Assembly: GCA_020831525.1 (NCBI GenBank)
Contig: JAFIGH010000053.1
Span: 1-34,642, forward strand
DNA from: Opitutales bacterium
GTDB taxonomy: Bacteria > Verrucomicrobiota > Verrucomicrobiia > Opitutales > Oceanipulchritudinaceae
Direction: 5' to 3'
Length of the DNA stretch: 34,642 bases
Shown here: positions 1 to 6,168 of the stretch, piece by piece
Position numbering within the stretch: position 1 is the stretch's first letter
Layout of the letters: every line of letters starts with the position of its first letter
Notes under the pieces: generated by a model
The model's input: the letters and a program-made list of their open reading frames with translations, nothing else
Database searches by the model: none
Told to the model about the DNA's origin: nothing
Position numbers and translations under genes: made by a program

Positions 1-320
1 GCTACCGTTTGCTGATGCTGGGGAAGGGGGCGGCGTCGAAGCGCGACGGGACGGGGGCGCGGATTGACCCGGCGGCCTTGGCGGAGGCGGCGACTTCGGG
101 GGGCGAACTGGAGGCGCATGAACTGTTGCACCTGCGTGCGCGGTTTTTCACACGCGGCAAGGCGCTGGGGACGGAGTTTTGGCTGCGTGAGGGGGCGGGT
201 GCGGCGGCGTTGTCACGCCTGCGCAAGCCGCCCGGAGCGCGACCGGTGGAGGTTCTGCGGCACACCGAACTCGCGGTGGCGGGCAGGCGGGTCGGCATTG
301 AGGTGCCGGAATCGAGCTGA
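1..320 (+). CDS. C-terminal part of a RAYT-like (REP-associated tyrosine transposase) protein, 5' truncated by the window
   Basis: The reading frame is open from the window edge to a TGA at 318-320, so only about the last 105 residues are seen. The segment EAHELLHLRARFFTRGKALG is matched almost residue for residue by the partial gene at the other end of the window (EAHELLRLRLRFMTRGRALG), so the two are paralogues. The pattern R-x-R-[FY]-F-T-x-G-x-x-L-G, then an R-K-x-x-G-A-R-like stretch and a final L-R-x-x-x-L region, resembles the C-terminal tail of RAYT (Y1-type HUH) transposases. The HUH and catalytic Tyr region would lie outside the window, so the family call is provisional. It converges on cysE with a 16-nt gap. 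Alternative: a conserved lineage-specific protein unrelated to RAYTs. Confidence 0.5.
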   Translation, partial: YRLLMLGKGAASKRDGTGARIDPAALAEAATSGGELEAHELLHLRARFFTRGKALGTEFWLREGAGAAALSRLRKPPGARPVEVLRHTELAVAGRRVGIEVPESS

Positions 321-336
321 TTGCGGCGATGCGGCC

Positions 337-1104
337 TTAGATGTTGTGATCCATGACCTCGGCGGGAGTGTCGATACCCCGGCGCACTATCTTCGCTGGA
401 ACTCCCGCAACGGTGGCGTGTGGCGGGACGTCGCTGAGGACGACGCTTCCCGCGCCGACTTTGGCGCATTCACCGATTTCGACGTTGCCGAGGACTTTTG
501 CACCCGCGCTTAGTAGAACGCCGTGGCGGACCTTCGGGTGTCTGTCGCCCCGGTCTTTGCCTGTGCCGCCGAGGGTGACCTCGTGGAGGATAGAGACGTT
601 GTCCTCGATGACAGCGGTTTCTCCGATGACGATGCTAGTGGCGTGATCAATGAGAATGCCCGCGCCGATCCGCGCGGCCGGATGGATGTCGACGGAGAAG
701 ACTTGAGAGATGATGCTCTGGAGGTAGAGAGCGATCTCGGTGCGTCCGTGGTTCCATAGGTGGTGGGCCACGCGGTACGCAGTGAGGGCTTGGAAGCCCT
801 TGAAATAGAGGACGGGTGAGAGGTAGCCGCGGCTGGCGGGGTCGCGTTCGTCGACGGCGATTATGTCACGCCGGGCGGTAGCGCCAATGGACGGGTTCTC
901 GGCGAAGATTTCGACGAATAGTTCGTGCAGGTAGGGTTCGGAAACGGCGTGATGGCCGAGTTTGCGTGAAATGCGGTAGGCGAGGCAGTTTTCGAGGCCC
1001 GGTCGGTCGAGGATACCGCGGTGGAGAAGATCTGCGAGCACCGGTTCGTTTTCAGCCGCGCGGCGGGCCTCCGCGCACAGTTTTGTCCAGACGGGATCGT
1101 CCAT
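337..1104 (-). CDS. cysE: Serine O-acetyltransferase
   Basis: The enzyme transfers acetyl from acetyl-CoA to L-serine, making O-acetylserine for cysteine synthesis in the cytoplasm. The N-terminal helical domain (P-V-W...A-E-A-R near the start, R-D-P-A-S near residue 88) lines up with E. coli CysE. It is followed by Y-L-K-G-F-Q-A-L and Y-R-V-A-H-H-L-W, and then a left-handed beta-helix of hexapeptide repeats: D-I-H-P-A-A-R-I-G, D-H-A-T-S-I-V-I-G-E-T-A, L-G-G-T-G-K, G-A-K-V-L-G-N, G-A-G-S-V-V. The GVPAKIV end of the helix is complete. I chose the ATG at 1104 (255 aa) because it begins MDDPVW, close to the family N-terminus. An in-frame GTG at 1137 would add 11 residues. Neither start has a good Shine-Dalgarno. 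It is divergent from the redoxin gene and appears monocistronic. Confidence 0.95.
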   Translation of the reverse strand: MDDPVWTKLCAEARRAAENEPVLADLLHRGILDRPGLENCLAYRISRKLGHHAVSEPYLHELFVEIFAENPSIGATARRDIIAVDERDPASRGYLSPVLYFKGFQALTAYRVAHHLWNHGRTEIALYLQSIISQVFSVDIHPAARIGAGILIDHATSIVIGETAVIEDNVSILHEVTLGGTGKDRGDRHPKVRHGVLLSAGAKVLGNVEIGECAKVGAGSVVLSDVPPHATVAGVPAKIVRRGIDTPAEVMDHNI

Positions 1105-1268
1105 GATCGGTGAAGGTAAGTATTCGCCGCGTCGCACCGCAACACCCGCGAAATGGTTTTTCAGGTCGACGAAAATCGTTGAAATGAAAAAAAGGGGAAT
1201 CAGTTGCGGCTTCCGGTTCTCTTTCTAACCTGAGCTGTTGGTTTTTCACCTCAAACTGAACAAGTAAA

Positions 1269-1868
1269 ATGAAGAAAATAATCCGTCCGATAATCGTCGC
1301 AGCGCTCTTTGGCGCCTCTGCTTCAATGGCCGCTGTTTCCGTAGGAGACACGGCACCGAACTTCACTCTCCCCGATGCGCACGGCAGCGAGGTAAATTTG
1401 GCCGATTACCGCGGGCAGTTTGTCGTCCTTGAATGGGTCAATCCGGGCTGTCCCTTCGTTGTAAAGTTTTATGACCCCGGGGAAATGCAGCGACTACAGA
1501 ACAAGACCGTGGAAAAGGGAGTGAAATGGCTTGCGATCAATTCCTCCAATCCGAATCACCGCGATTACATGAGCCCTTCGGAAACCCGGCAGTATATGGA
1601 AGACAAGAAAGTCAAGGTGCCTTGGCTAATGGACGAAGATGGGACGGTCGGTCGTGCGTATGGCGCTGCCCGGACTCCGGAAATGTTCATCATCAACCCT
1701 GAGGGTGTGATTGTCTACCACGGAGCCATCGACAGCATTCCGTCGGCGAGTTCCGATGACATTGAGCGGGCTGAAAATTTTGTCATGGCCGCGTTGACAG
1801 CTTCCATCGCGGGGGAAGAGGTGTCCCGTCCTCAGACGCGGCCCTACGGGTGCACGATAAAGTATTGA
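1269..1868 (+). CDS. Secreted redoxin / thioredoxin-like AhpC-TSA family protein
   Basis: A 199-aa protein with an N-terminal signal peptide (MKKIIRPIIVAALFGASASMA) and a redoxin fold. V-G-D-T-A-P-N-F-T-L-P-D opens the domain, then W-V-N-P-G-C-P-F-V with Cys61, and a second Cys in the terminal P-Y-G-C-T-I-K-Y (Cys195). One Cys in the GCPF motif instead of CxxC, plus a C-terminal resolving-type Cys in PYGC, matches a widespread family of exported redoxin proteins. The protein is probably periplasmic and may act in peroxide reduction or thiol exchange; the substrate cannot be told from sequence. The ATG at 1269 sets up the signal peptide, so the start is secure. It is monocistronic, divergent from cysE, and has a terminator just downstream. 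Confidence 0.88.
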   Translation: MKKIIRPIIVAALFGASASMAAVSVGDTAPNFTLPDAHGSEVNLADYRGQFVVLEWVNPGCPFVVKFYDPGEMQRLQNKTVEKGVKWLAINSSNPNHRDYMSPSETRQYMEDKKVKVPWLMDEDGTVGRAYGAARTPEMFIINPEGVIVYHGAIDSIPSASSDDIERAENFVMAALTASIAGEEVSRPQTRPYGCTIKY

Positions 1869-1915
1869 GACTGCGCTAACTGCTAAACGTTTTTGGAAAG
1901 CAGCCAATTTCCCAA

Positions 1916-1946
1916 GGCTCCGGCACCTTCTGCCGGGGCCTTTTTG
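1916..1946 (+). terminator. Rho-independent terminator of the redoxin gene
   Basis: GGCTCCGGCA pairs with TGCCGGGGCC (one G-T pair) around the loop CCTTC, followed by TTTTTGTTG. It lies 47 nt after the redoxin stop. On the minus strand the hairpin has no T-run, so it is a one-way terminator. Confidence 0.88.
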
Positions 1947-1969
1947 TTGTCCGCCGTCCGCTGCCTTTC

Positions 1970-2767
1970 TTAGAGAGCGGCGAGACCGGCGGGCGTGATG
2001 ACTCGCACCGGCAAATCAAAGGCCTCCCGCTCCTCTGGCCCCGTATTGTCGGGAACGAAGAAGAAATTGCTGCCCATGGGATGGAGCACACGCAGGGCGC
2101 GGAACGGCTCAGGATCGAAAGACGCGGCATCGTCGGCCCCGAGGACAAAGGCGTGGACCCGACCGTTGTCGGCGGGACAGACGCAGGGAATACGCGCGCC
2201 CTTGCGTTCCCACCAGTATTGGAGCGGTTGCGGGCGAAGGACACGCAGGACGGTGACGGCGGCGTGCTCCCAAAGGACCGTGTGAGTGGGCGAATCAAGG
2301 CCGAGTGAAGCGCGGGCCGCAGTCACAAGCCCCGGATCGAGCAGGTAGGCGTAGTGGAACTGTGTCAGCTCGCGGGCGTGTCCGCCGTGAAACGCTTTAC
2401 TTATATGTATGACACCGGCTACGGCCAGGCTGTCGACGAGCTTCGTGACGGTGAGGCGGGTAACGCCGCCTTCCGCGGCGAGGCGGGTGAGTTGAATGGA
2501 CTCGCCGCTCCCGGCGAATAGGCGGCGCAGCGCTACCGCCATGCCTTCTTCTTTCGAGCGCTGAAACTGGCCGCGTATGTGGTTGTCGACGATACTTTCG
2601 AGCCACGCCTCGAAGGCCGGAGCGGAATCGGCGGAGGGCAGTGCTGTGCCCGCGCGCAGGAGACCGGCGCGCGCGGGGGAGGTGTGCGTTTTCAGGAGGG
2701 CGTTCACGAATGAACGGGCGAGGGCAGGCGGATTTGGGGAAGCGGTGCCGGGTGATGAGTCTTTCAT
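1970..2767 (-). CDS. DUF4143-like protein with winged-helix region, lacking the usual AAA+ ATPase
   Basis: A 265-aa protein of unknown function. Residues about 75-150 look like a winged helix (I-Q-L-T-R-L-A-A-E-G-G-V-T-R-L-T-V-T-K-L-V-D-S-L), followed by a Y-L-L-D-P-G-L segment. Residues about 170-255 (L-W-E-H-A-A-V, Y-W-W-E-R-K-G-A-R-I, then A-F-V-L-G-A-D) have the layout of the C-terminal DUF4143 module of archaeal-type AAA ATPases (E-N-x-V, Y-W-R-x-x-x-G-x-E-I-D-F, I-E-V-K). The Walker-containing N-terminus is missing, and the nuclease-like acidic and E-x-K residues are replaced (I-P-C-V; A-F-V-L). I infer a stand-alone, catalytically dead DNA-binding or partner protein. The ATG at 2767 is the only good start. 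The family match is by pattern only. Confidence 0.55.
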   Translation of the reverse strand: MKDSSPGTASPNPPALARSFVNALLKTHTSPARAGLLRAGTALPSADSAPAFEAWLESIVDNHIRGQFQRSKEEGMAVALRRLFAGSGESIQLTRLAAEGGVTRLTVTKLVDSLAVAGVIHISKAFHGGHARELTQFHYAYLLDPGLVTAARASLGLDSPTHTVLWEHAAVTVLRVLRPQPLQYWWERKGARIPCVCPADNGRVHAFVLGADDAASFDPEPFRALRVLHPMGSNFFFVPDNTGPEEREAFDLPVRVITPAGLAAL

Positions 2768-3291
2768 GGCGTTATGTTATCGGGACGGTGTTTGCGTGAG
2801 GCAAGCCAGCGGAACCGGGCTGCCTGGCGATTTATACGAGCCGGGGAAATTGAGATTCTTCAATCTAATTTCTCAGAGATAAAAAAGATTCCGGCGGCAG
2901 CCCATGTATAGTAAATGAGTCAGTTAGCGCATATTTTTTGGAGGCCGGGCTTGTATCTTTTCTTGATGTCGGCTTCAATTCTGATCGGAACGGAGGACCG
3001 TTGGCTCCTGTTGTGGAAATGGAGAAATTTTAAAATCTTAAAGATATAAGAATTTCTCAATGGAACTATGGAAAATTTAATGGGGTCCGATTGGCGGTTT
3101 CTATATTTAGGTGTCTTTGACCACTGCGTGGTTGGGATGCGTACGTCGGCGATTTTTGCTGCCGTTCCGCTCGGGGTGGTGGTGGCGGGTGCAGAATGAG
3201 CTTGCCCGCGGGACGCGTGTTGTGGCGCTGGCTGCGGCGCTCGACTCGATCCACGGTAGGGCTTTCGGTCGCGCGGGTGCGGGCGCGGAAC
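2768..3291. other. 524-nt region without a supported gene, containing an AT-rich island
   Basis: From about 2850 to 3110 the sequence is strongly AT-rich against a GC-rich background, with runs such as AAATTTTAAAATCTTAAAGA near 3025. A small perfect hairpin, ACCAC-TGC-GTGGT, lies at 3120-3132. The rest (3133-3291) is GC-rich and holds only unconvincing reading frames. It separates two minus-strand genes. The base shift and hairpin could mark an old insertion or a mobile-element end, but no terminal repeats or transposase remnant can be shown. Confidence 0.45.
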
Positions 3292-3645
3292 TTACGGGCT
3301 GTCGCCGGGGTTGCCCTTGAGCTGGTCTTTCCAGCCGAGGACGCGGGCGCGGGCGCCGTGGTGTTCGGCTTTCTCTTTGTCGCCGCGTTCCATCCAGATG
3401 CGGGAGAGGGTTGTGTGGATATGGACATCTTCGGGGGAGAGCGCGGCGGCGTGGTTGCCGGCTTCGAGGGCGTCGTCGAGTTCGCGCCGGTCGAAGTGGA
3501 TTTCGGCTTTGGCATGCCATGCGGCGAAGGAGTTGGGTTCCGCGGCGAGGGCTTCGGTGATTTTTGCGAGGGCCGCGTCGTGTCCGCCCATTGTGAACTC
3601 AAAGATCGCTTCCTCGACGAGGGCTTCAGCGCTGTCCTTATCCAT
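3292..3645 (-). CDS. Small tetratricopeptide-repeat protein
   Basis: A 117-aa soluble protein made of about three TPR units with the usual W/L-G-Y-A-F-A-P spacing: A-L-V-E-E-A-I-F-E-F-T-M-G-G-H-D-A-A-L-A, then A-W-H-A-K-A-E-I-H-F-D-R-R-E-L-D-D-A-L, then I-H-T-T-L-S-R-I-W-M-E-R-G-D-K-E-K-A. The A-x-x-P turn residues (A-A-E-P-N-S, A-L-S-P-E-D) precede units two and three. There is no signal peptide or membrane segment, so it is probably a cytoplasmic scaffold; the partner is unknown. It starts at an ATG at 3645, 88 nt from the divergent SET gene. The C-terminal tail is short and charged. Confidence 0.78.
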   Translation of the reverse strand: MDKDSAEALVEEAIFEFTMGGHDAALAKITEALAAEPNSFAAWHAKAEIHFDRRELDDALEAGNHAAALSPEDVHIHTTLSRIWMERGDKEKAEHHGARARVLGWKDQLKGNPGDSP

Positions 3646-3733
3646 CCGACTAGTCTGCGCGGGAAAAAAAGCGGGGCAAGCGCTGGATTTTGATTTGCTG
3701 AACCGCGCCGGCCTTTCCCTTTATCGGGGTGAC

Positions 3734-4288
3734 ATGCTTATTCCGCGCAAATCTGTCCAATCCAAGCGGGTCAATGCCTTTCTCGAGATACGCAACTCGC
3801 GCATCCACGGGCAGGGACTCTTCGCGCGCAGGCTGATCCGCAAGGGGGCCCGCCTGATTGAATACGTGGGGGAGCTTGTGACGAAGAAGGAGTCAAACCG
3901 GCGCGGGCTGGCCCTGCACGAGGAGTCGCAGCGCACGGGCGGGGCGTCGGTGTATATTTTTGAGCTGACGGACACCCACGACCTCGACGGCGACAAGCCC
4001 TACAACCATGCCCGGCTGGCGAACCATTCGTGCGATCCGAACTGCGAGTTTATCAACGAGGACGACCGCCTCTTCATGTATGCGCTGCGTGAGATCGAGA
4101 AGGGCGAGGAGATCACTTTTGATTACGGCTACGATATAGCGCACTTTCTTGACCATCCCTGCCGGTGCGGATCGGCAAACTGTGCCGGATATATCGTGCG
4201 CACGGACCAGCGCAAGAAGCTGCGCCGCCTGCTCGCCCGCAAGTCGGCGAAGAAGGTGGAGAAGGCGCTGCGGAAGGGAGAGGCATGA
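3734..4288 (+). CDS. SET-domain protein-lysine methyltransferase with post-SET motif
   Basis: A 184-aa compact SET protein expected to transfer methyl from S-adenosylmethionine to a lysine of a protein substrate. Motifs in order: G-Q-G-L-F-A at 26-31 (cofactor loop), E-Y-V-G-E at 43-47, N-H-S-C-D-P-N-C at 97-104, and G-E-E-I-T-F-D-Y-G-Y at 124-133. A Zn-type post-SET follows, with C143, C145 and C150 (C-R-C-G-S-A-N-C-A-G). The tail after residue 158 is Lys/Arg-rich and could bind nucleic acid. The ATG at 3734 fits the SET N-terminus; the frame stays open further upstream but has no family content there. The stop overlaps the start of exonuclease III (ATGA), so the two are co-translated. The substrate is unknown. 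Confidence 0.9.
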   Translation: MLIPRKSVQSKRVNAFLEIRNSRIHGQGLFARRLIRKGARLIEYVGELVTKKESNRRGLALHEESQRTGGASVYIFELTDTHDLDGDKPYNHARLANHSCDPNCEFINEDDRLFMYALREIEKGEEITFDYGYDIAHFLDHPCRCGSANCAGYIVRTDQRKKLRRLLARKSAKKVEKALRKGEA

Positions 4289-5046
4289 GGATTCTCTCGT
4301 GGAATGTGAACGGGCTGCGCGCTGTGCAGAAAAAGGGATTTGCGGCGTTCGTCCGGGACTGCGGTGCGGATCATGTGTGCCTGCAGGAGGTGAAAGCGAA
4401 GGCAGCGCAGGTGACGGGCGACTGGCCCGATGATTTCGCGCCGGTGTGGAATCCCGCCGAACGCGCGGGTTACTCGGGCACGCTTGTCCTCGCGCGGCGT
4501 GAGCCGTTGGAAGTAAGTCTTGGGATCGGCGAGCCGACAGGCGACGCGGAAGGGCGGGTGATCACCTGCACCTACAACGATTTCCACCTTGTCAACGTCT
4601 ACACGCCCAATGTGCGCGGCGACCTGTCGCGGCTCGATTTCCGCACAAATGTCTGGGATCCGGCCTTCCGCGAGCACTGTGTCCGGCTCGATGCAGCGAA
4701 GCCGGTGGTCATCTGCGGCGACCTCAATGTCGCCCACCGCGAGATCGATCTCGCCCGGCCCGCCGCCAACCGCGGCAACGCCGGGTTCACCGACGAGGAA
4801 CGCGCTGCTTTCCAAGAGCACCTTGACGCGGGATTTTTGGACAGTTTTCGCGCTTTCGAGCCGGGGCCGGGTCACTATTCTTGGTGGAGCTACCGCGGCG
4901 GCGCCCGTGCGCGCAACGTGGGATGGCGGATCGACTACGTTCTTGTCTCGAACCGTTTGAAGAAGCGGCTGCGGGCCGCCTTCATCCGGCCGGAGGTGGC
5001 GGGATCCGACCATTGCCCGGTGGGGATTGATCTGGAGTCGGGGTAG
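4285..5046 (+). CDS. xth: Exodeoxyribonuclease III (AP endonuclease)
   Basis: A 253-aa Mg-dependent nuclease of the exonuclease/endonuclease/phosphatase fold for base-excision repair. Visible catalytic motifs: W-N-V-N-G (6-10), L-Q-E-V-K-A with metal-binding Glu35, Y-T-P-N (107-110), G-D-L-N-V-A-H with Asp146/Asn148, R-I-D-Y near residue 225, and the final G-S-D-H-C-P-V with the catalytic Asp-His pair. The length matches the ExoIII family. The ATG at 4285 overlaps the SET gene stop by 4 nt and has a purine-rich GGGAGAGG just upstream, one of the few good ribosome sites here. The pairing with a methyltransferase gene is unusual. There is no obvious terminator downstream. Confidence 0.95.
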   Translation: MRILSWNVNGLRAVQKKGFAAFVRDCGADHVCLQEVKAKAAQVTGDWPDDFAPVWNPAERAGYSGTLVLARREPLEVSLGIGEPTGDAEGRVITCTYNDFHLVNVYTPNVRGDLSRLDFRTNVWDPAFREHCVRLDAAKPVVICGDLNVAHREIDLARPAANRGNAGFTDEERAAFQEHLDAGFLDSFRAFEPGPGHYSWWSYRGGARARNVGWRIDYVLVSNRLKKRLRAAFIRPEVAGSDHCPVGIDLESG

Positions 5047-5185
5047 AGAGGCCGTGCCACGGCACTCTGACGGCGCTTCGTTGACGCTGGGGGCGTAGGG
5101 GGTCGGGTGGAATCCGTACGCTATTATATTCCGCGTGGTCCGCTTCCTATTGCTTTTGCTGCGCCGCGGACTATTACCAGCGGGT

Positions 5186-5956
5186 ATGAGAAGCAAAGCT
5201 GAGATTGTGCGGAACTGGCTGCCGCGCTACACGGACACACCGCTGGACGCGTTCGGCGAGTATATTCTGCTGACCAACTTTGACGACTATGTAGCGAAGT
5301 TCGCGGATTGGCACGGTGTCGAGGTGAAGGGCGAGGGGCGTCCCATGCGGACGGCTACGGCTGGATTCCTGACGATCATTAACTTCGGTTTAGGCAGCGC
5401 GAACGCGGCGACCGTCATGGACCTGTTGACGGCGACGTCGCCTAAGGCGGTTCTCTTTCTCGGCAAGTGCGGGGGCCTGAAGAAGGTCAACCGGCTCGGC
5501 GATCTAATTCTCCCTATCGCGGCGATTCGGGGCGAGGGAACCTCGAATGACTATTTTCCGCCGGAGGTTCCGGCCCTTCCGGCGTTTGCCCTGCAAAAGA
5601 CCCTCTCATACGCCATCCGCGAGCACGCGCGCGACTACTGGACGGGGACCGTCTACACGACGAACCGCCGTGTCTGGGAGCACGACAACGACTTCAAGCT
5701 CTACCTCGAACGCAACCGCATTATGGGTATCGACATGGAGACGGCGACGATTTTCAGCGTGGGATTCCACAACCACCTGACGACGGGCGCGCTCCTTCTT
5801 GTCTCCGACCAGCCAATGGTGCCGGAGGGCGTGAAGACCGAGGTCTCCGACCGCACAGTGACGAAGAAATTCGTCGACGATCACCTGCGCATCGGCATCG
5901 ACGCGATGCGGCATCTCTATGAGAACGGTGAGACCGTGCGGCACCTGCAATTTTAA
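5186..5956 (+). CDS. amn: AMP nucleosidase (short form)
   Basis: It splits AMP into adenine and ribose 5-phosphate, tuning adenylate pools in the cytoplasm. The 256-aa protein is the short form lacking the N-terminal extension of E. coli Amn (484 aa). The start MRSKAEIVRNWLPRYT matches that family's N-terminus, so the ATG at 5186 is preferred over an upstream in-frame GTG at 5135 that would add a hydrophobic, non-family stretch. Motifs: G-E-Y-I-L-L-T-N-F (24-32), G-K-C-G-G-L-K (93-99), and the nucleoside phosphorylase signature G-I-D-M-E-T-A-T-I-F (181-190) with Glu185. It stands alone between exonuclease III and the nitrogen operon. Confidence 0.93.
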   Translation: MRSKAEIVRNWLPRYTDTPLDAFGEYILLTNFDDYVAKFADWHGVEVKGEGRPMRTATAGFLTIINFGLGSANAATVMDLLTATSPKAVLFLGKCGGLKKVNRLGDLILPIAAIRGEGTSNDYFPPEVPALPAFALQKTLSYAIREHARDYWTGTVYTTNRRVWEHDNDFKLYLERNRIMGIDMETATIFSVGFHNHLTTGALLLVSDQPMVPEGVKTEVSDRTVTKKFVDDHLRIGIDAMRHLYENGETVRHLQF

Positions 5957-5963
5957 GGTGCCG
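5939..5963 (+). terminator. Hairpin spanning the AMP nucleosidase stop codon
   Basis: Perfect 8-bp inverted repeat CGGCACCT / AGGTGCCG with a 9-nt spacer that contains most of the TAA stop. There is no T-run (GGGGCGGGG follows), so it may be a weak or Rho-type terminator, an mRNA stabiliser, or a protein-binding palindrome upstream of the amtB promoter. Its arm spacing does not fit the standard NtrC site. Confidence 0.4.
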
Positions 5964-6083
5964 GGGCGGGGTGATTGGATTGGCTCGTAATTCTTTGTGG
6001 TACAGGTACTTGTGTGTTTCCCGGGCAGAGGATGGACGGGTCGGCTGCCGCTGCGGATGATTTTCTGATCAATTTTCACGGTT

Positions 6084-6100
6084 TGGCACGGGGGGTGCTT
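6084..6100 (+). promoter_or_regulatory. Sigma-54 (-24/-12) promoter of amtB-PII
   Basis: TGGCACG at 6084-6090 and GTGCTT at 6095-6100 put GG (6085-6086) and GC (6097-6098) exactly 10 nt apart, the invariant spacing of sigma-54 promoters (TGGCAC-N5-TTGCW). The predicted transcript would start near 6110, giving a leader of about 59 nt before amtB. This agrees with nitrogen-starvation control through an NtrC-type activator, which is not in the window. Confidence 0.78.
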
Positions 6101-6168
6101 TCTCCGGTGTTCCGGAACTTCGACAGGTTCCATTCACCGATAGGCTAACCCAATAAGAAAAAACCATT

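Noticed and set aside
3066-3602. Minus-strand frames reading R-R-T-H-P-N-H-A-V-V-K-D-T near the AT-rich island
   Set aside because: They overlap the TPR gene in another frame and are Pro/Arg/Ser low-complexity. Considered as a mobile-element remnant, but no terminal repeat or transposase motif could be shown.
3311-3733. N-terminal extension of the SET protein by 141 residues
   Set aside because: The upstream in-frame part is antisense to the TPR gene, with Ser/Arg-rich translation and no family match; the ATG at 3734 gives the usual SET N-terminus.
5939-5963. Palindrome as a classical NtrC binding site
   Set aside because: GCACC and GGTGC are 11 nt apart, not the 5-7 nt of the standard site; kept only as a hairpin of unclear role.
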